Origin: Onchocerca volvulus
Lineage: Eukaryota > Nematoda > Chromadorea > Rhabditida > Onchocercidae
Direction of reading: 5' to 3'
Assembly (NCBI GenBank): GCA_000499405.2
Contig: HG738138.1
Span: forward strand, 21,462,824-21,526,823
DNA length: 64,000 bases
Shown here: positions 24,998 to 38,000 of the stretch, piece by piece
How the letters are laid out: every line of letters begins with the position of its first letter
Numbering within the stretch: the stretch's first letter is position 1
The notes under the pieces: model-generated
What the model was told of the DNA's origin: nothing
Databases searched by the model: none
What the model saw: the letters and a program-made list of their open reading frames with translations, nothing else
Translations under genes and position numbers: made by a program

Positions 24998-27900
24998 ACG
25001 TTACATTATAATTCGCACAATACTTAAAACTTTCATTGCAATACATTCATTTTACGTTCAAATCATTTCAAAATCGCATATTCAATGTATTCTTTGCATA
25101 AAATTTAAATAAAATTTAAACAAAAAAGTGATAATTTGTTTTCACAATCCAAAAATCTCAAAAATTTCAGTGTAAAAAAGAATGATCATTTATCAAGCAT
25201 CTTTCTTGAGCACTGCATTGCTATCAGAAATTTAATTATGAAATTTACTAAACCTTAATAGATCTCATAATTAAGCAAAAAATTGATTAAAATTAAAATT
25301 TAGTTTTTGATATTTGTAGTTTTATTTTCTTTCTTATTTAGTGTGATTTTGGTACATCTTACTATTTTTTTTCTTTTTTTATTTCAAACTTCATACAAAA
25401 AAATTAACAGATACAGTGATTATCGCAAATAATACTGTTGTACCTATTAATACCATGAAATTTTACTCGAAAGAATTAATTTTGTAACAAATATGAAATG
25501 AAATTTAAAATAAAAAGTCTGTTTCCTCAAACTATTTCTTCAACATTTAATTTCTGCTCATTGTTATCACTTATATTTCTTTACATTATGTTTAACAAAC
25601 AGTTGATGGAAGCTAAAACTAAAATTTAGGGAAATTTTATGCTACATTGTTAGAACTATCCAAAAAATATGACATGAAATATTTGGATTACGTATGAATA
25701 AAATTGTGCTTTTACTTCCTTTTTCATGAATTTATTTTAGAATGTTTCATTCACTTTTATTTGCTTCTAAGGTAGAAAGTATTTGAAAAGAAATGAAAAA
25801 TCACTTTTCTGATACTTTGATTAAGTAATGAAAAATTTGTTGAAACATTAAATGTTTTTTTTTTTTTTTTTTTTTTTTTGAAATACAGAAATATGGAAAA
25901 ATTGGATAATTTTTCGGTAATTGTTGTTTCTACCAATTTATTTTCTTTTTCTTTTTTTCTGACTTTACAAAAATTTTTCGTCTTCTCTTTTCTTTCCTTT
26001 TTTTTCTTTTCTTTACTTTTTTTTTGTATTTTCTCATCCATAACACCAATTTGTCCATTTAAAAGGCGGTGAAATTTTAGCACCAATCATATCATTTTCT
26101 TTCCTTAGTTCCTTGGACCATTCTAAAAATTTACTTTTAAATTACATTTTATTATTTTAAAATTTGCAGATTCCTATATATGTTTCTTCATTTCACGCCA
26201 TATTTCCCACAGAGCTTAGCTTATTATTTGAGCTATCTTTATCTTTTCATATTCTCATCATTTCGTTCCAAAATTCTTATCATCGTCATTTTAAAATTGT
26301 CATTTCCATTTTTTTTCTTCCATTACCCTATTTGACCTGAAATATAAAAACTATTGTATCAAATATTTATTTTTTTATTCTTACGAAACATTTGAAAAAG
26401 AAATCACCTCAGTGCTAAAGAAATCTTATTTTAGCGATATTCCCTCAATATTTCAAAAAGTTTGATATTTGTATTTCATCATCAAAATGCCAATTTTGCC
26501 AACTTTTGACCGAACAACAAAGTTTGCTTTTGAATATCACTTTTAAAGAAACTAATCCCTTTTTGCCTTGTCTTGAAATGCAATAATAATTTTGCAAAAA
26601 ATATTGAACTACTTTTAGATTTATCTTTTTGTTGGTCATCAATTGATTATTCCAGTAATGATATGAATTGAATTTTAATTTTTAGTCCAAAATGGACTAG
26701 CCAGTATTTGTTTGTGCTATAACAATAGCAAATTAGAATTGCTGCATACTGATAATGCTGCTACTGATGATTGTAATGTCGCAAAACTTTTGATTCTGGT
26801 CGTCCGTTTTTATGAAAAGTAAAGAGAAATTTGGCAAACAATTAAATTTTATTTTAAAAATGGGCAAATCTCTCCGAAAAAAAAGACACTTCAAACATTT
26901 TAATTTAACAATTTTTTTTTAGATGATAAATTGCTAAAAAAATTCATGGAAATTTTATAGAAATTTATAAATACTGTACGTCTTCAATTCAACCGATGAA
27001 TTTTGTTAGCAACTAAATTTTTATGGCAAATTCATTTAGCAATATCGTTTTATAGTGAAGAAGACAAAATTTAAGGGGCTGGATTAATTTTTTTTTTTTT
27101 TTTTTTTGAAAGATTATGCTGCGATATCACCGAAACATCCGAATTAGTCTCAAGAACAATTTTATTCTTGAAGATTCAATTACTGAAGTTTACTATATTC
27201 TGATTGTTGATATTATTATATGACTTCTAATCAGTCCTAATCATGAGGGATGCTTACGAGACTGTTTCTGCAAGTTTCTATTAATTTTAATCTCCTGATA
27301 TTATTGTGAATTTTTATCGTTATAAGTCCCAAAATTTTTAAAAATTCTTTTGATAGAAGCATGCAGTAGCAATGAGTAATAATTTATGCAATTACTTATC
27401 TAGTATGTCAGAAATGATCATTGTCATTGACAATGTAAAAATTTGAAATATAATGCAATATTTCTCTATAAAACAATACTTAAATTTATTAGAATTACTT
27501 AATTTTGCCTTTTTCGCATCAAAAATTGTGAAAAATTTATTCAAAAAAGTGTATTCTATTTCAAATTGAATTCGATAGGATTTTTGACCAATTAGCTTAT
27601 TATATAGGAAAAATTAGAATGAAAACTTCAGAATCCAGTAGTGCATTTAGAATCCTTTTTTTTTTTTGTTTCATTTCTCTTAAAAGATCGTTACGATATG
27701 ATTGAAAATGCCGGTGTCTGCAATTTTAAATTATCAATTTTTCTTCAAAAACATGAAATGCCTCAAGATTTTTCCGTCTAATCTTTGGATTGCAGCTCTC
27801 AGCAAAGTTGATTCTTTTTTATACATTAAACAACAGAAGAATTTACCCGTTATTCAAAATTCATCTTGCGAATCATCATAGGTAGAATAGTTTGTAGCTG

Positions 27901-28922
27901 AGCATAGTTTTAAATTCTACCGTTACAAAATTCTTATTGTAACCACTTGCTAAGGATTACAAATACTCTTTCTGTACAAAAAAAAAAGAAAAAAAAGTCT
28001 GAAGATTATAAAACCGCTAAATTATTACTAATGACGAGAGTAACATGAGATAAAGTGATATTATTTTAATGAATAATTCTGATTTTGTAATCCATGATTT
28101 TCTTTTTTGAAGAGATCAATATGAAGTAGCAATTTTCTCGATTCATTTCAGTGGCCAAAATTACAAAATCTTTTTTGTTTAACCTTCCATATTCTCAATT
28201 TTCCTCAATTAATTTGTGAATTTTAGATTCGAAATTTTAATTTTTAATATTCTGAAAATTCATTTTAAGAGATTTCCCAATCATTGCTTTGTTTTCGGTT
28301 AAGCTTTGAAATTTTTTAAAAACTACTGTGCTCTTTTTACGTGTAACCAAAAACTCTGCTTTTTGTTTCACAAAATTATTAAATGTTTTCAAAATACATA
28401 TAGTTGGGAAATAAATGGTTTCCCTCATTTGCAAAGAATTGTTGTGAATAAATCGTTTTTTACGCATAGAATAAAAATACCGAATCATGATAGTAGTCCT
28501 TTATAACATTATTCCTTGTTTCTTATTCCATACTTTTATGGTTGCTTCGTTGGTTTCTCAGTCCCAATTTTATTAAAACGGTTCATTTCTCTTCCAAGAA
28601 TATCTATCTTTGATTTTTATTTCATTTGATCAATTTTAAGCATGAATGATCTTTTGGAAATTTATTTCAAAATTGCTAATATATCGAACTTAATGTTTGT
28701 TAAAAGCTGATGTCTCAAGGAAATTTTTTTTTCTTTTTTTTTGAACTAATCCATCACGGCAAAATATTGCTTGAAATATAAGTATGCAATCAAAATCCAT
28801 TGCTTCTCTGTATGCATGCAAGTTTTGACTTCATTTTGGATGAGTTTTATTATTATTATTATTTCCTGAGCTAGTGTTGGACGTAAAACTAAATTTCGAT
28901 GGGATTACGCTAATTCTTTTTT

Positions 28923-29135
28923 TCATGCACGGTTCATACAGCTAAAATATAAATTGCAAATATATTCGCACTGATATCTGAATCGTTCGACTCCCAAACT
29001 ATGATTACAATCTGTTTTAGTTCGACGATATTTCTCATTCATCTTGTTAACATTCACTTCGATATCAACTAATTTTCTGGTCGATATTTCAGCTAGAAAA
29101 TTAGTTAATTCATTACGATTAGTTGCCAATAAGAA
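28923..29135 (-). CDS. Orphan terminal exon, Cys-containing protein
   Basis: A 70-codon open frame ending in TGA, preceded by a ctag 3' splice site at 29136-29139, so it reads as the last exon of a minus-strand gene. Codon choice (gaa, gat, aat, aaa) is that of coding DNA. The visible product is charged (KMNEKYRRTKTDCNH) and ends with three more Cys in the last 20 residues (pattern CEYICNLYFSCMNRA). No upstream exon or start was found between 29140 and 30024. A secreted peptide with disulfides is possible, but I do not recognise the family. Confidence 0.45.
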   Translation of the reverse strand, partial: FLLATNRNELTNFLAEISTRKLVDIEVNVNKMNEKYRRTKTDCNHSLGVERFRYQCEYICNLYFSCMNRA

Positions 29136-30024
29136 CTAGCTCGTCAGTCAATTTGAAATTGATAGATAACAATTTTTGTATTTTCCAGTGGTGGATTTCT
29201 CCTACTATTCACAGTACAGTTCATCATTTAATGATTAACAGTGGAAACAGAAATACATCAATACGCTGAATTAATAAAGCATTATATCAGGCAAATTTCT
29301 TAGGTAAAAAAATTTAGAGAAGAAATGGATATGATACGTTCATTCCATTCTTTACAATTTGAAAACATCTGTCATATCTCTCTTCATCTATAAATGATGT
29401 TCATTGACTTTTAAATTCAAATGGAAATTGAGATTAAAAGGAGGAAAAGAAAAAGAAAAGACAAAAGTGGAAAGCGAAACATTGAATTGCATTCTATGTT
29501 TATTTAATGGATAAAGTAATCCCAGCTACGATAACTTTCACATTTTTCTCCATCAAATTAGTTTTTCTTAATTTCGGCTAATTCATTAAATAATTATTTT
29601 CCTTTATCTCCTAGAATAAACATTTAATGTTTCTTTTGCAATATTTTAAATATTCGGTTTGGTACTATCATTTATATGCTTCTGGAATCAGAACTTATTT
29701 AAATATTCTCTGATTTAATTAATTTATTTGTATTCTGCCATCAAGAAAAAACAGCAGATTACGATAGAATTAGAAATTTGAGAGTATTTTTAAATTTTTA
29801 GAAATTATTGATATGTCTAACTAAATGATTTTTATAAAATAACAAAATCATCTCGAATTTTTTCACCTAATCAGGAAATAAGATATTTTTGAATTTATCA
29901 ATATTTTCAAGTATTTTAATAAATTATATTTCACTTCGTTTATCCGAACTTTGCGTTCTTAATTTTTGTTTTTACCAATGTTAAACAATTTTCGACTGAC
30001 TAGGAATTCCAGCCATAATAGACA

Positions 30025-33000
30025 ATGAGAATGTTGATACCTTCCGTGATTTGGACAATCACCGTATTCACTTGTGTTGTTGCGAAAGCTGTAAGTTTTT
30101 TATTCGGGTAAAGGTCTTTCACATAACTTACTAAAATTCATTAAATCGAATTTACGGAAGCTCTAAAATCCTAAAATCTATATCATAGTTTAAATTTTTC
30201 GCATTAACAAAAGACTGATTTAAATCTGAAATTTATTTTTTTTATTTTTATTGTGATACATCTAGAATTCAGAAGATTCAGAAAATTCATCAAGAATCTG
30301 AAAAATTCGATAGCTAAGAGGTCAGTGACTGTTCAGAACAATGATGAGAATGCATCTAACATGATGGAAGCAAATGAAACGCAAGAAAAGATGGAAATTT
30401 CAAGAAAAATACCGCATTTGCAAATGAAATTAGAAACCGCGGTAGCTACCGAAAGAATTAACAACAATGCATTCGTAAGGTATCGAAAATATATTTGCTT
30501 GATAGAATTATTTTTTACTGCTTACTGCAACAAAACTTTAAGCCAATTTTTGGTAATTAAGATTGATAGACAATTCAAACCAAACTGAATAAAAAAATTA
30601 ATTATCGGATAAATGAGTAAGCGAATAAAGAATAAATAATTGACTAATTAATGGGTCAGCAAAGAAGTTAATTGAACATTCAATATATGAGCTGGTATTA
30701 AAGTGACAAATAGCAGAGAAAAGAAAAAATTTGACCTACAAGACTGGCTATCGCAAAAGCAGAAGCAAGAAATTCGATCGGTGAGTTCTACTTGTACTCT
30801 GGAAGAAAGTTTTGAAAGTTATAATGACAAGTTGAAATATGGCTGAAAATATAAAGTTTGAAAAATGAAGAAGATGAAAAAGCTAAACGAAGCAAAAAGA
30901 TGTTGATAACATCGAATTTTACATTATTTGTGTTTCATACCTGAGCTATCAATGAGTAGCTCTTCTCTTTCGTAACCACTGTCCTACATTTAAAGAATTT
31001 CACAAAAGTTCAGATATAAATTTTTTGAAAAAATGAAAGAAGGAATGAGATGTAAAAAAAAGAGATGAAAGAAATTTTTCTCAGATGGAACTCGAGGGAA
31101 TATCTGACAGCGAAATCGTGAACAGAATACTGGAATTTTTCTCGAAACTTCCGTCTAGAGAGAAAGAGAAATGGAATGAAATATACAAGAAACAATGTAT
31201 TGACTGGATTAAGACGGTAAAGCAAATTTAACTGAAGTTTCTAAGACTTTGTTTTGGAAGTCTCAATTTGTAATGTTAAAGAATCAATATCTAATTATTT
31301 GATGTAGAAAGCTAATTTCATATGTAATGAATAAACTGTGCAGGTTGCTAGCGATAATGAGATAACTGAACTCGAGATTCTGAGGGTCAAGAAGGATGTT
31401 AAAGAATATAAAGCAAAGTTGAACAAGTATAAAAGTCGTTTGCCGGAAAACGAAAGGGATCAGATCAACTTGTGGCAGGTATCTTTTTTGAAATTCTGGA
31501 AGGTCAAGAGCGCAAATCCATTAAGAACTGGACATGGAACAATTGGTTTCATTTCTTTTATTAAAAAAAAAAAAAAATTCCCATAATTTAAAGTTGCAAG
31601 ATATTGAAACTTACCAGGACGCCTGCAACAAGTTAAATAGTTTGAATATCCAGCAAAGTAGCTTAAAACAATTTAAATACCCAGCAAAGTATGCTTCAAG
31701 TTGCTGAGATATTTCCGAGATAGTATTGCATTAAGGGGACTTAAGTTATTAAATCCTGAACAGGAACGATTGACGTGCCATGCAATTATTATCAACTAGT
31801 TGGACTCGGCATATAATGTGGTGGCAACGCGTGGCCGAGTCCAGCTAATCCATATAAAATGTAAATGTTCGTTTGTTCAAAATCTTAAATCTCCGAAAGT
31901 TCTTTTCGATTGCTTTGAAATTTTGATATAACATTGGATTCGAATACGCGCATATATTTTATACTTTTTACATACACTCGTTGCTGTGGTTCAATCTGGT
32001 TAAATGAAAGAGAAAAAAAGAGAAAGAGAAAGCGCACGTTTTTAATACTTACTTTTACAATACTTGTGGGTACACAAAATTTTTTGTTGTTCCATTGTCT
32101 GCGTAGATATAGAGATTGTCTGGTTTGCCGACTTTAGAACACGCAACATATAATTATTCATGTGAGCAATACTTGTCTAGATCCAAATCGCAATCTCTTA
32201 AATTAAAATGACATATCTGTTGGAATTATAGGAATGCAGGAAATTAGCATGTTTCATCTTTGAAAGATCCTGCCAAGATTGTTGCTTCTACGACGTTGAT
32301 TATTAATTCCTATACAACAAGTCGCATGCCATTATAAAGTTTTAGCTGGTTGATATTTTGCAACATGATAAGTGGCACTCCAATTTTCAATTACAGTACG
32401 TGCGATGGCATCCTTTACAGATCGAGTGAATTCAAATATTCTGTCAGATAATTAACCATTTTATCTGCTTCCATAACATTGTCGACGAACTTTTATGTGA
32501 CTGACTCGCTTTGAATGTTAAACTGAATAATTTGTTAAGTTCGTAGACATCTTTGTTCTTGGCCACAAGAATAGCTCGTTAACTCCGCGATTATTATAAT
32601 TGGTTGAATATTGGGAAATACTTTTCCAACCAGTTCTTCATTTGACGTCATTAAATTACAGAAGTTATGAGGCAGCGAAATTCATCCTGAAATCAGATCA
32701 ATCGGCACCTTTCCGTTCTCAATTTTTAGCAATTTATGTGAGCACATCCCAGCTGATCGATCGTTTTACAGATGAATATGCAAATTTGTAGTTAATCTTA
32801 ACGCCTTGAGTGTTGCCATAAAGTAGAAATTGACTTTTGACTGAACTTGAACTTAAACTCCTATTGCAGTGAACTGTGTGAGTAAAACTGACTCAAGATC
32901 CGAAGTCTTGAACTTTTAAACCCTCCGGAGCTCCTCCTCCAACATGTTCGCCTTATGATTGGTTAACCACACTTTGTTTATCCGTGAATCGGAGCGTTTT

Positions 33001-35076
33001 GGCGACAAAACATGTTTATCCTAAAAAAATATATCCAGATATAAAAAGTAAAAAAAGTAGATATGTATACATAGAAACACGCGCCTATTCAAACGCAACG
33101 TTGTTTCATAATTTCAAAGCAATCAGTGAAAAATTCGCAACGCTGTGTCAAAAGCAACAACGAACATTTACATTTTTATTTATACAGATAGATCAATCAT
33201 GATAATCCTCTCTTTTCGTCTTTTTTACGTTTATTCCCCTATCTTCAGTATTTCTCAGCTTGTTTCTTCCTCAACTTTTTTTACTTGTTCACTAAAATAA
33301 TACCTCAGATCTTAACCTTCAAGAACAAGCAGTCTGAAATATTTGGCGGGCCATAATCACGATGCATATAACAAATGGGATGAAATGGCTAGTTCACATA
33401 AGAGGAACTGAGATGAAAGAAATTGCGAAGAAATCATTATTATCAGTGGCATTCGATGCAGTATTCAATTACAATTTCTACTGTCACATTCTTTGGTTGC
33501 GTTCATTCCAAATCTTTGTACAATTTGCAGATATGTGATGACGTTTATCATGAACAAGTTGGTCGATCAGAGTATGGTATTGATGATCTAATGGAGAAAC
33601 ATCTTCAATGGCTTACATCTGAACAGAAAAAAGAGATCAGACAGATTAAAGCAAGCGGCGGATCACTATCGGCAATTAAACAAAAGTAGTATGAAAGATA
33701 TTACAAAAAGCTAATTTTTATTGGATGTAGTTACCGAAAAAAAAAAATAAATAATATCATAATTTTGAATTACAGTGGAAATTTAGAGGGATTTAGAAAT
33801 TACTGTGAAAATAAATAAATAGAAAGACAGATCGTTTAAATAAATTTCAGCTTCGACATCATAAAATGTGCCATTTTTTTGCATAAAATTTTGACTTGAA
33901 TTTTGGATCTCAAAATTCCCAACTTCATTCTTAATCAATTGATTGATTTGCGAAAAAAGACGGTTCTAGAAAAATATCTAGAAAAATTATAATTTTGCAT
34001 ATTACTCTTACTATTTAGATTACTCTCCTACATCGAAATTATGGAAACTGATAAACAACTTGATATCATCAAAAAAATCAGACATTCTTGCTATTCATGG
34101 CTTGACAGCGTAACTTCCGTTGAGGAGAGAATCGAACTGGAAAATTTATATCATGCTAATTATTCTGCCGGCAGTCTGAAGGTATCGTAAATACTGCGAT
34201 GATTAACAATATAGCTTGCTATTTTCAAATTTGATTTTCATTTTAAAAGGGTTTCTGGATCTCAAGAAAATTTCTTGTTATTTTTTATTATTCTTCCGAA
34301 TTTCCTAAATTTTAATATCTAATCTGTTACTTTTTTTGCATATTCTATCTATTAGCTTTTTTTGTCATACATTTCTTGTAGATACTAAAAATAAAATTAG
34401 CGGAAACTCCAAACAAACTGATTTATATTGCGAGCATGAATTATTGAAAAATAATGGAATTTAGGTTCACCAATACATCAAGCGCCTATCGCCAGAAAAA
34501 CAAAAAATAATAAATAAAGATATGGAATTTTGCGAACAAATCTGGCATAATGAAGACAACTATGGAAGGGATGACGAACATCACCATCAACAACATCGAC
34601 GAGCTCGATCGCTTCCATCGCAAACTTATGCTGAAGTTAATAGGCGAAGCAAACGGGAAAGTCAACCGAATCTAGAAAGCCGGTTCGAGTCATCTCTAAG
34701 CTGGCTCACAGAGGAGCAGAAAAAGAAACTCCAGAAAATGAAAGCAGAAAATAAAACAAAAGCGGAAATTCAGAACGAAGTTAAAAAATATTTCCTAGGC
34801 TTGACGTGTGATGGTAGAAAGAAGGCCGCAATGGAACTTAGTAAAGGTTGCATAGATGTTTTTAAAACAATTCTTACAAAGGAAGAAATGGACTTATTGA
34901 AAAGTATGACTGATTCAGGCGCAAAACTGACGGATCTCCTTAGAAAACTCAAAGAGATGTTGAAAACTGTTACTGATACAGAAAAGAAGAAAAGGATTGA
35001 TGAATATTTTCCTATGTGCCAGAAAATCTATGAGGAAATGTATGGTCCTCCATGTCCTAAAACTGCGGAATTCTGA
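30025..35076 (+). CDS. npa: Nematode polyprotein allergen (ABA-1 units), part 1
   Basis: Exons 30025-30090, about 30295-30479, 30717-30780, 31085-31216, 31344-31478, 33531-33685, 34019-34181 and 34465-35076 give about 503 aa. The first exon is a signal peptide (TVFTCVVAKA at its end). Three ABA-1/NPA units follow, each with the family's conserved WL(S/T)xEQK start and two Cys that pair in known members: unit 1 (DWLSQKQKQEI; QCIDWI; ICDDVY), unit 2 (QWLTSEQKKEI; SCYSWL; FCEQIW), unit 3 (SWLTEEQKKKL; GCIDVF; MCQKIY). An RRSKR furin-type site separates units 2 and 3. NPAs are secreted helical fatty-acid and retinoid carriers, cut from a polyprotein. Here units are only distantly alike and translation stops after unit 3. 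The start of exon 2 is uncertain: an alternative pairs a donor near 30108 with a ttcag acceptor near 30272. The 2 kb intron 5 holds a Helitron. Confidence 0.8.
31796..33192 (-). mobile_element. Helitron with both termini
   Basis: On the minus strand the element starts TCTATCTGTATAAATA at 33192 after an A. It ends in CTAG at 31799-31796 followed by T, which matches Helitron insertion between A and T. A perfect 10-bp stem (TGGACTCGGC at 31801-31810 and its complement at 31834-31843) stands just before the CTAG end. About 100-bp subterminal arms (31853-31952 and 33080-33180) are inverted copies of each other, a feature reported for Helentron-like elements. The interior encodes a decayed Pif1-type helicase in the same orientation. 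It lies wholly in intron 5 of the first NPA gene, against its transcription. Confidence 0.85.
32055..32660 (-). pseudogene. Decayed Helitron Pif1-like helicase C-terminus
   Basis: Minus-strand translation shows Helitron helicase blocks in order but in shifting frames with stops: RAILVAKNKDVYELNK, then NVMEADKMVNYLTEYLNSL, then GVPLIMLQNINQLKLYNGMR, then LYVACSKVGKPDNLYIYA near the end. These match the C-terminal third of Helitron Rep/helicase proteins, where the consensus ends in YVACSRVGKP. At least five stops or frameshifts make it non-functional. The Rep domain and helicase motif I are missing. Confidence 0.85.
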
Positions 35077-38000
35077 GAAATTATTTTGCACTTACTTAAC
35101 ATTTTTTAACTAATCTGACATGTAGTAGATATTTAAAAATGCTTTTGTTAAACAATAAAAAATGATTCTTTATATTAGATTTGTTCAATAAATTATAGAT
35201 TCTTTCCATACTTTTTGCTTTTCATAGTTTGTCTGTTCTATTGAACAATATTTGGAAAAATATTTGAAAAATATTCACGCATTATTCCAGAAGCAGAATA
35301 TTTAGATAAATTTGTCTTAAAATGTGACAATCCAAAAAGAAAAAAATTTGATATAATTAAAGTCTCATTGGATTTTTTTTCACTTTAATGAGAATTTTTT
35401 TTGCTCCCGCAATAATAGAATTAGACAAACGGACTTAATTTAAACTTAAGACGTTTGTTTGTGGCGCAATTTCTTTGCTATTATACTTCTTTAGTGCTCT
35501 AAGTCTTAAGCACTTTCTTCATTATTGCTTGTTATTTGTTTCTTGATTAAATAAAGAAATTCAAATGAATTAATTTGATTTCGATTGCCAAGATGGCGAA
35601 ATCTGGGTTTTAGTGTTACCATATTATTGTTCACTTTTCAAAAACGCCTTAAATATTTTTCGTCATAATTGAAATTTTTTGTTTTTCATTAGTGATTGCT
35701 GTAATTACTGAAACTTATTGAATAACTTGGTGGAGCTGCTTCGAAACTGCCAATTTTAAAAATGAAATGACCTATTACTTTTATAAAATTTGATGCGCTT
35801 TCCATCAAGATAAACAAAATTGCTGTCTTTATTTTATTAACTCATCTTTTCTCAGGAATAATTATGGAGTTAAATCATCGGCAAAATATGATGGCATTTT
35901 AGTTCGAATTTCTATTTATCAACTAAAAAATTCATGAATCATGCCTTTGGTCCGTTAATAGACTGTAATATGTAAATTAGAATCAGGTTTTTAAACTTTG
36001 AACCAGAATTTAGTTTTATCTGCGTGACTATTTTTATCGAAAATATACAATTCAACAACAAGTGAATTAATAAACATTGGACGTGAGAAATAGTAAATAT
36101 ATGAGTTTCCAGTTTATATATTATTTCTTTAAAAACAAAATGGTGAGGAGATATTTTTATAATTTTTCAGGGATTTTTTTTTTCAGAATTTCCAGATTTC
36201 AATAAAGTGGCAGGCCTCAATTGGAAAAACCACTTCATAAGGCAAAATTGTGACAAGTAACAACGATCAAATCTTTATTTATTAATAAACTATTCAGCAA
36301 GCAATTCTAAGTTAATGCTTGAAGAACGAATTGTGAAAAATTAGTTAATAGTTTTAATAGAGGTGGTTTAAGTTTCACATTTATTCATTTAGATTTCCAA
36401 TCCTTCACATCAAATTTCCTCGACCTAATGTTGATAGTTTTCTTTCATGGGCTATTTCAGATGCTGGGTTCACTTAATCCATAAACTGGAATAGTTGTGT
36501 CATCAAAATATTTTTCTTAATTAGCTCTTATAGACAAACCTTTGATGGAGAGTTGATAAAGAGTTTAGCGATTTTGAACTGGTTAACGTGGCTGATAAGA
36601 ATATCACTGGACAGTTGGAACATGCAGTTTTTTTTTTTTTTTTGATTGTTAATAGCCTTATTTGTGGAAATATTTTATGGGAGATCGGTTGATGATGGTA
36701 ATTTCTTTCCTTCGATCCAAAGCGGTTTTTTTGTGGTGGTCGTTTATTTACCGCATTAACATCTTTAAGCCAAGTCATAAGACCGAAAGCATTTGCGTGT
36801 GAATTAGTTCCCGGTATTTACTACTGAAGATGAAGTTAGTAATCTCAAATGATGATGAGAATTATAGCATATATGGTAACACTCATTTATATTCATCTTG
36901 AGTGATGAATCATATGAGAAATATTTTTGCAATATGAATATTTTAGTTGCTTGAATGTATTTATGCCAAAATTATTTTGGTTTTTTGCGACAAACTGAGA
37001 AGGATTGAAGAAATCTCTTAAGGTATTGGTTGACACTTTCTGATGCAGAGAAGAAATTTGCGAAAGATTCTGGAAAGAATTTTACCGAAAAGCAGAAATT
37101 ATGAATGGGAAAAAAGTTTGGAAGTGACGCTCATTTTGATTTGTGATATCAGTGAGCGTCAGCTGTTGTATTTTCGAAGTTGCTTGTAAATGTTAACTTG
37201 GTGGATTTCTGGCAGAATCTCTGAAGCTTGCGAGAAGTTGGAAACGATAACATAACAAATGGATTAGAGCTCGAGCTCTCTCTCTCTTCATTGTAAAAAT
37301 ATTCCCATTCTCTGCAAATAATATTCAGTGCGAAGTTTCATCAACAGCAACTATAATAAGCATGTGGCTTTTTCTTTTAAAATTCTGTCTTTTATGCCTT
37401 TTTTCCAAGTTTATTACGGTTAGTTTATTTTTTGAAAACTTATCGGATATTCAAATTTGAAATAAAATTGTTTTTTTTTTTTTATTTCAAAACATTTTAA
37501 AAAATCTTTAAATTTAAAGAATTTTTAAATCATTTTTTTTTTTTGGGAACAATTTGAAGAATTTTTAAATTCTATTTACCAACTACTGAAATTACTAAAT
37601 TTCATTATTATACTAATAAAAACAAAATAGTCAAAGATTATATTGTAAATTTTATTGAACAAATTATCATGAAGTTTCGACCTAATAGTTTTAAAAACTC
37701 GAAAAAGTTTGAAGATTATTCAAATAACTGAAGATAATCAACTTTTCCATTCTAATGAAATATCTTACCAGTAAGTTTTTTATTTAAATTATTTAGAACA
37801 TGCAGTTAATTGGCAAGTACACTGTTTGTAGTACAAAAATACTATAGATAAGAACTACACATTTATGGTCAATCCAATTTCCTCAACTTTAAATTACATA
37901 AACTTAATTTTTTTTGCAAATTTATTCAGATTGAAATTTTGAGCAATACTTTCATATTTATAGGATATATAAATATTAAAGAATAGGCCATGCCATTTTA

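Larger units (their letters stand above)
15937..28922. other. 13 kb gene-poor AT-rich region
   Basis: No convincing exon on either strand. Short ORFs here are rich in Phe, Lys, Asn and Ile, lack splice-consistent partners and follow base composition. It contains the inverted-repeat element at 18057-18352, a 26-bp tandem duplication, a 28-bp degenerate tandem repeat and long homopolymers such as poly-A at 22466-22488. Part of the start is presumably 3' UTR of the FERM gene. Confidence 0.6.

Noticed and set aside
25757..26086. 109-codon minus-strand ORF rich in Lys
   Set aside because: It is made almost entirely from poly-T/poly-A and TTC/TTTC tracts, with no splice signals or homology.
16000..28900. 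Many 60-80 codon ORFs on both strands
   Set aside because: Composition follows AT-rich DNA (Phe, Ile, Lys, Asn), with no conserved motifs or phase-consistent splice partners.
29420..29490. Minus-strand Met followed by a Leu/Phe-rich run like a signal peptide (MFRFPLLSFLFLFLLL), upstream of the orphan exon at 28923-29135
   Set aside because: It stops after about 21 codons with no usable GT donor before the stop, so it cannot be joined to the exon.
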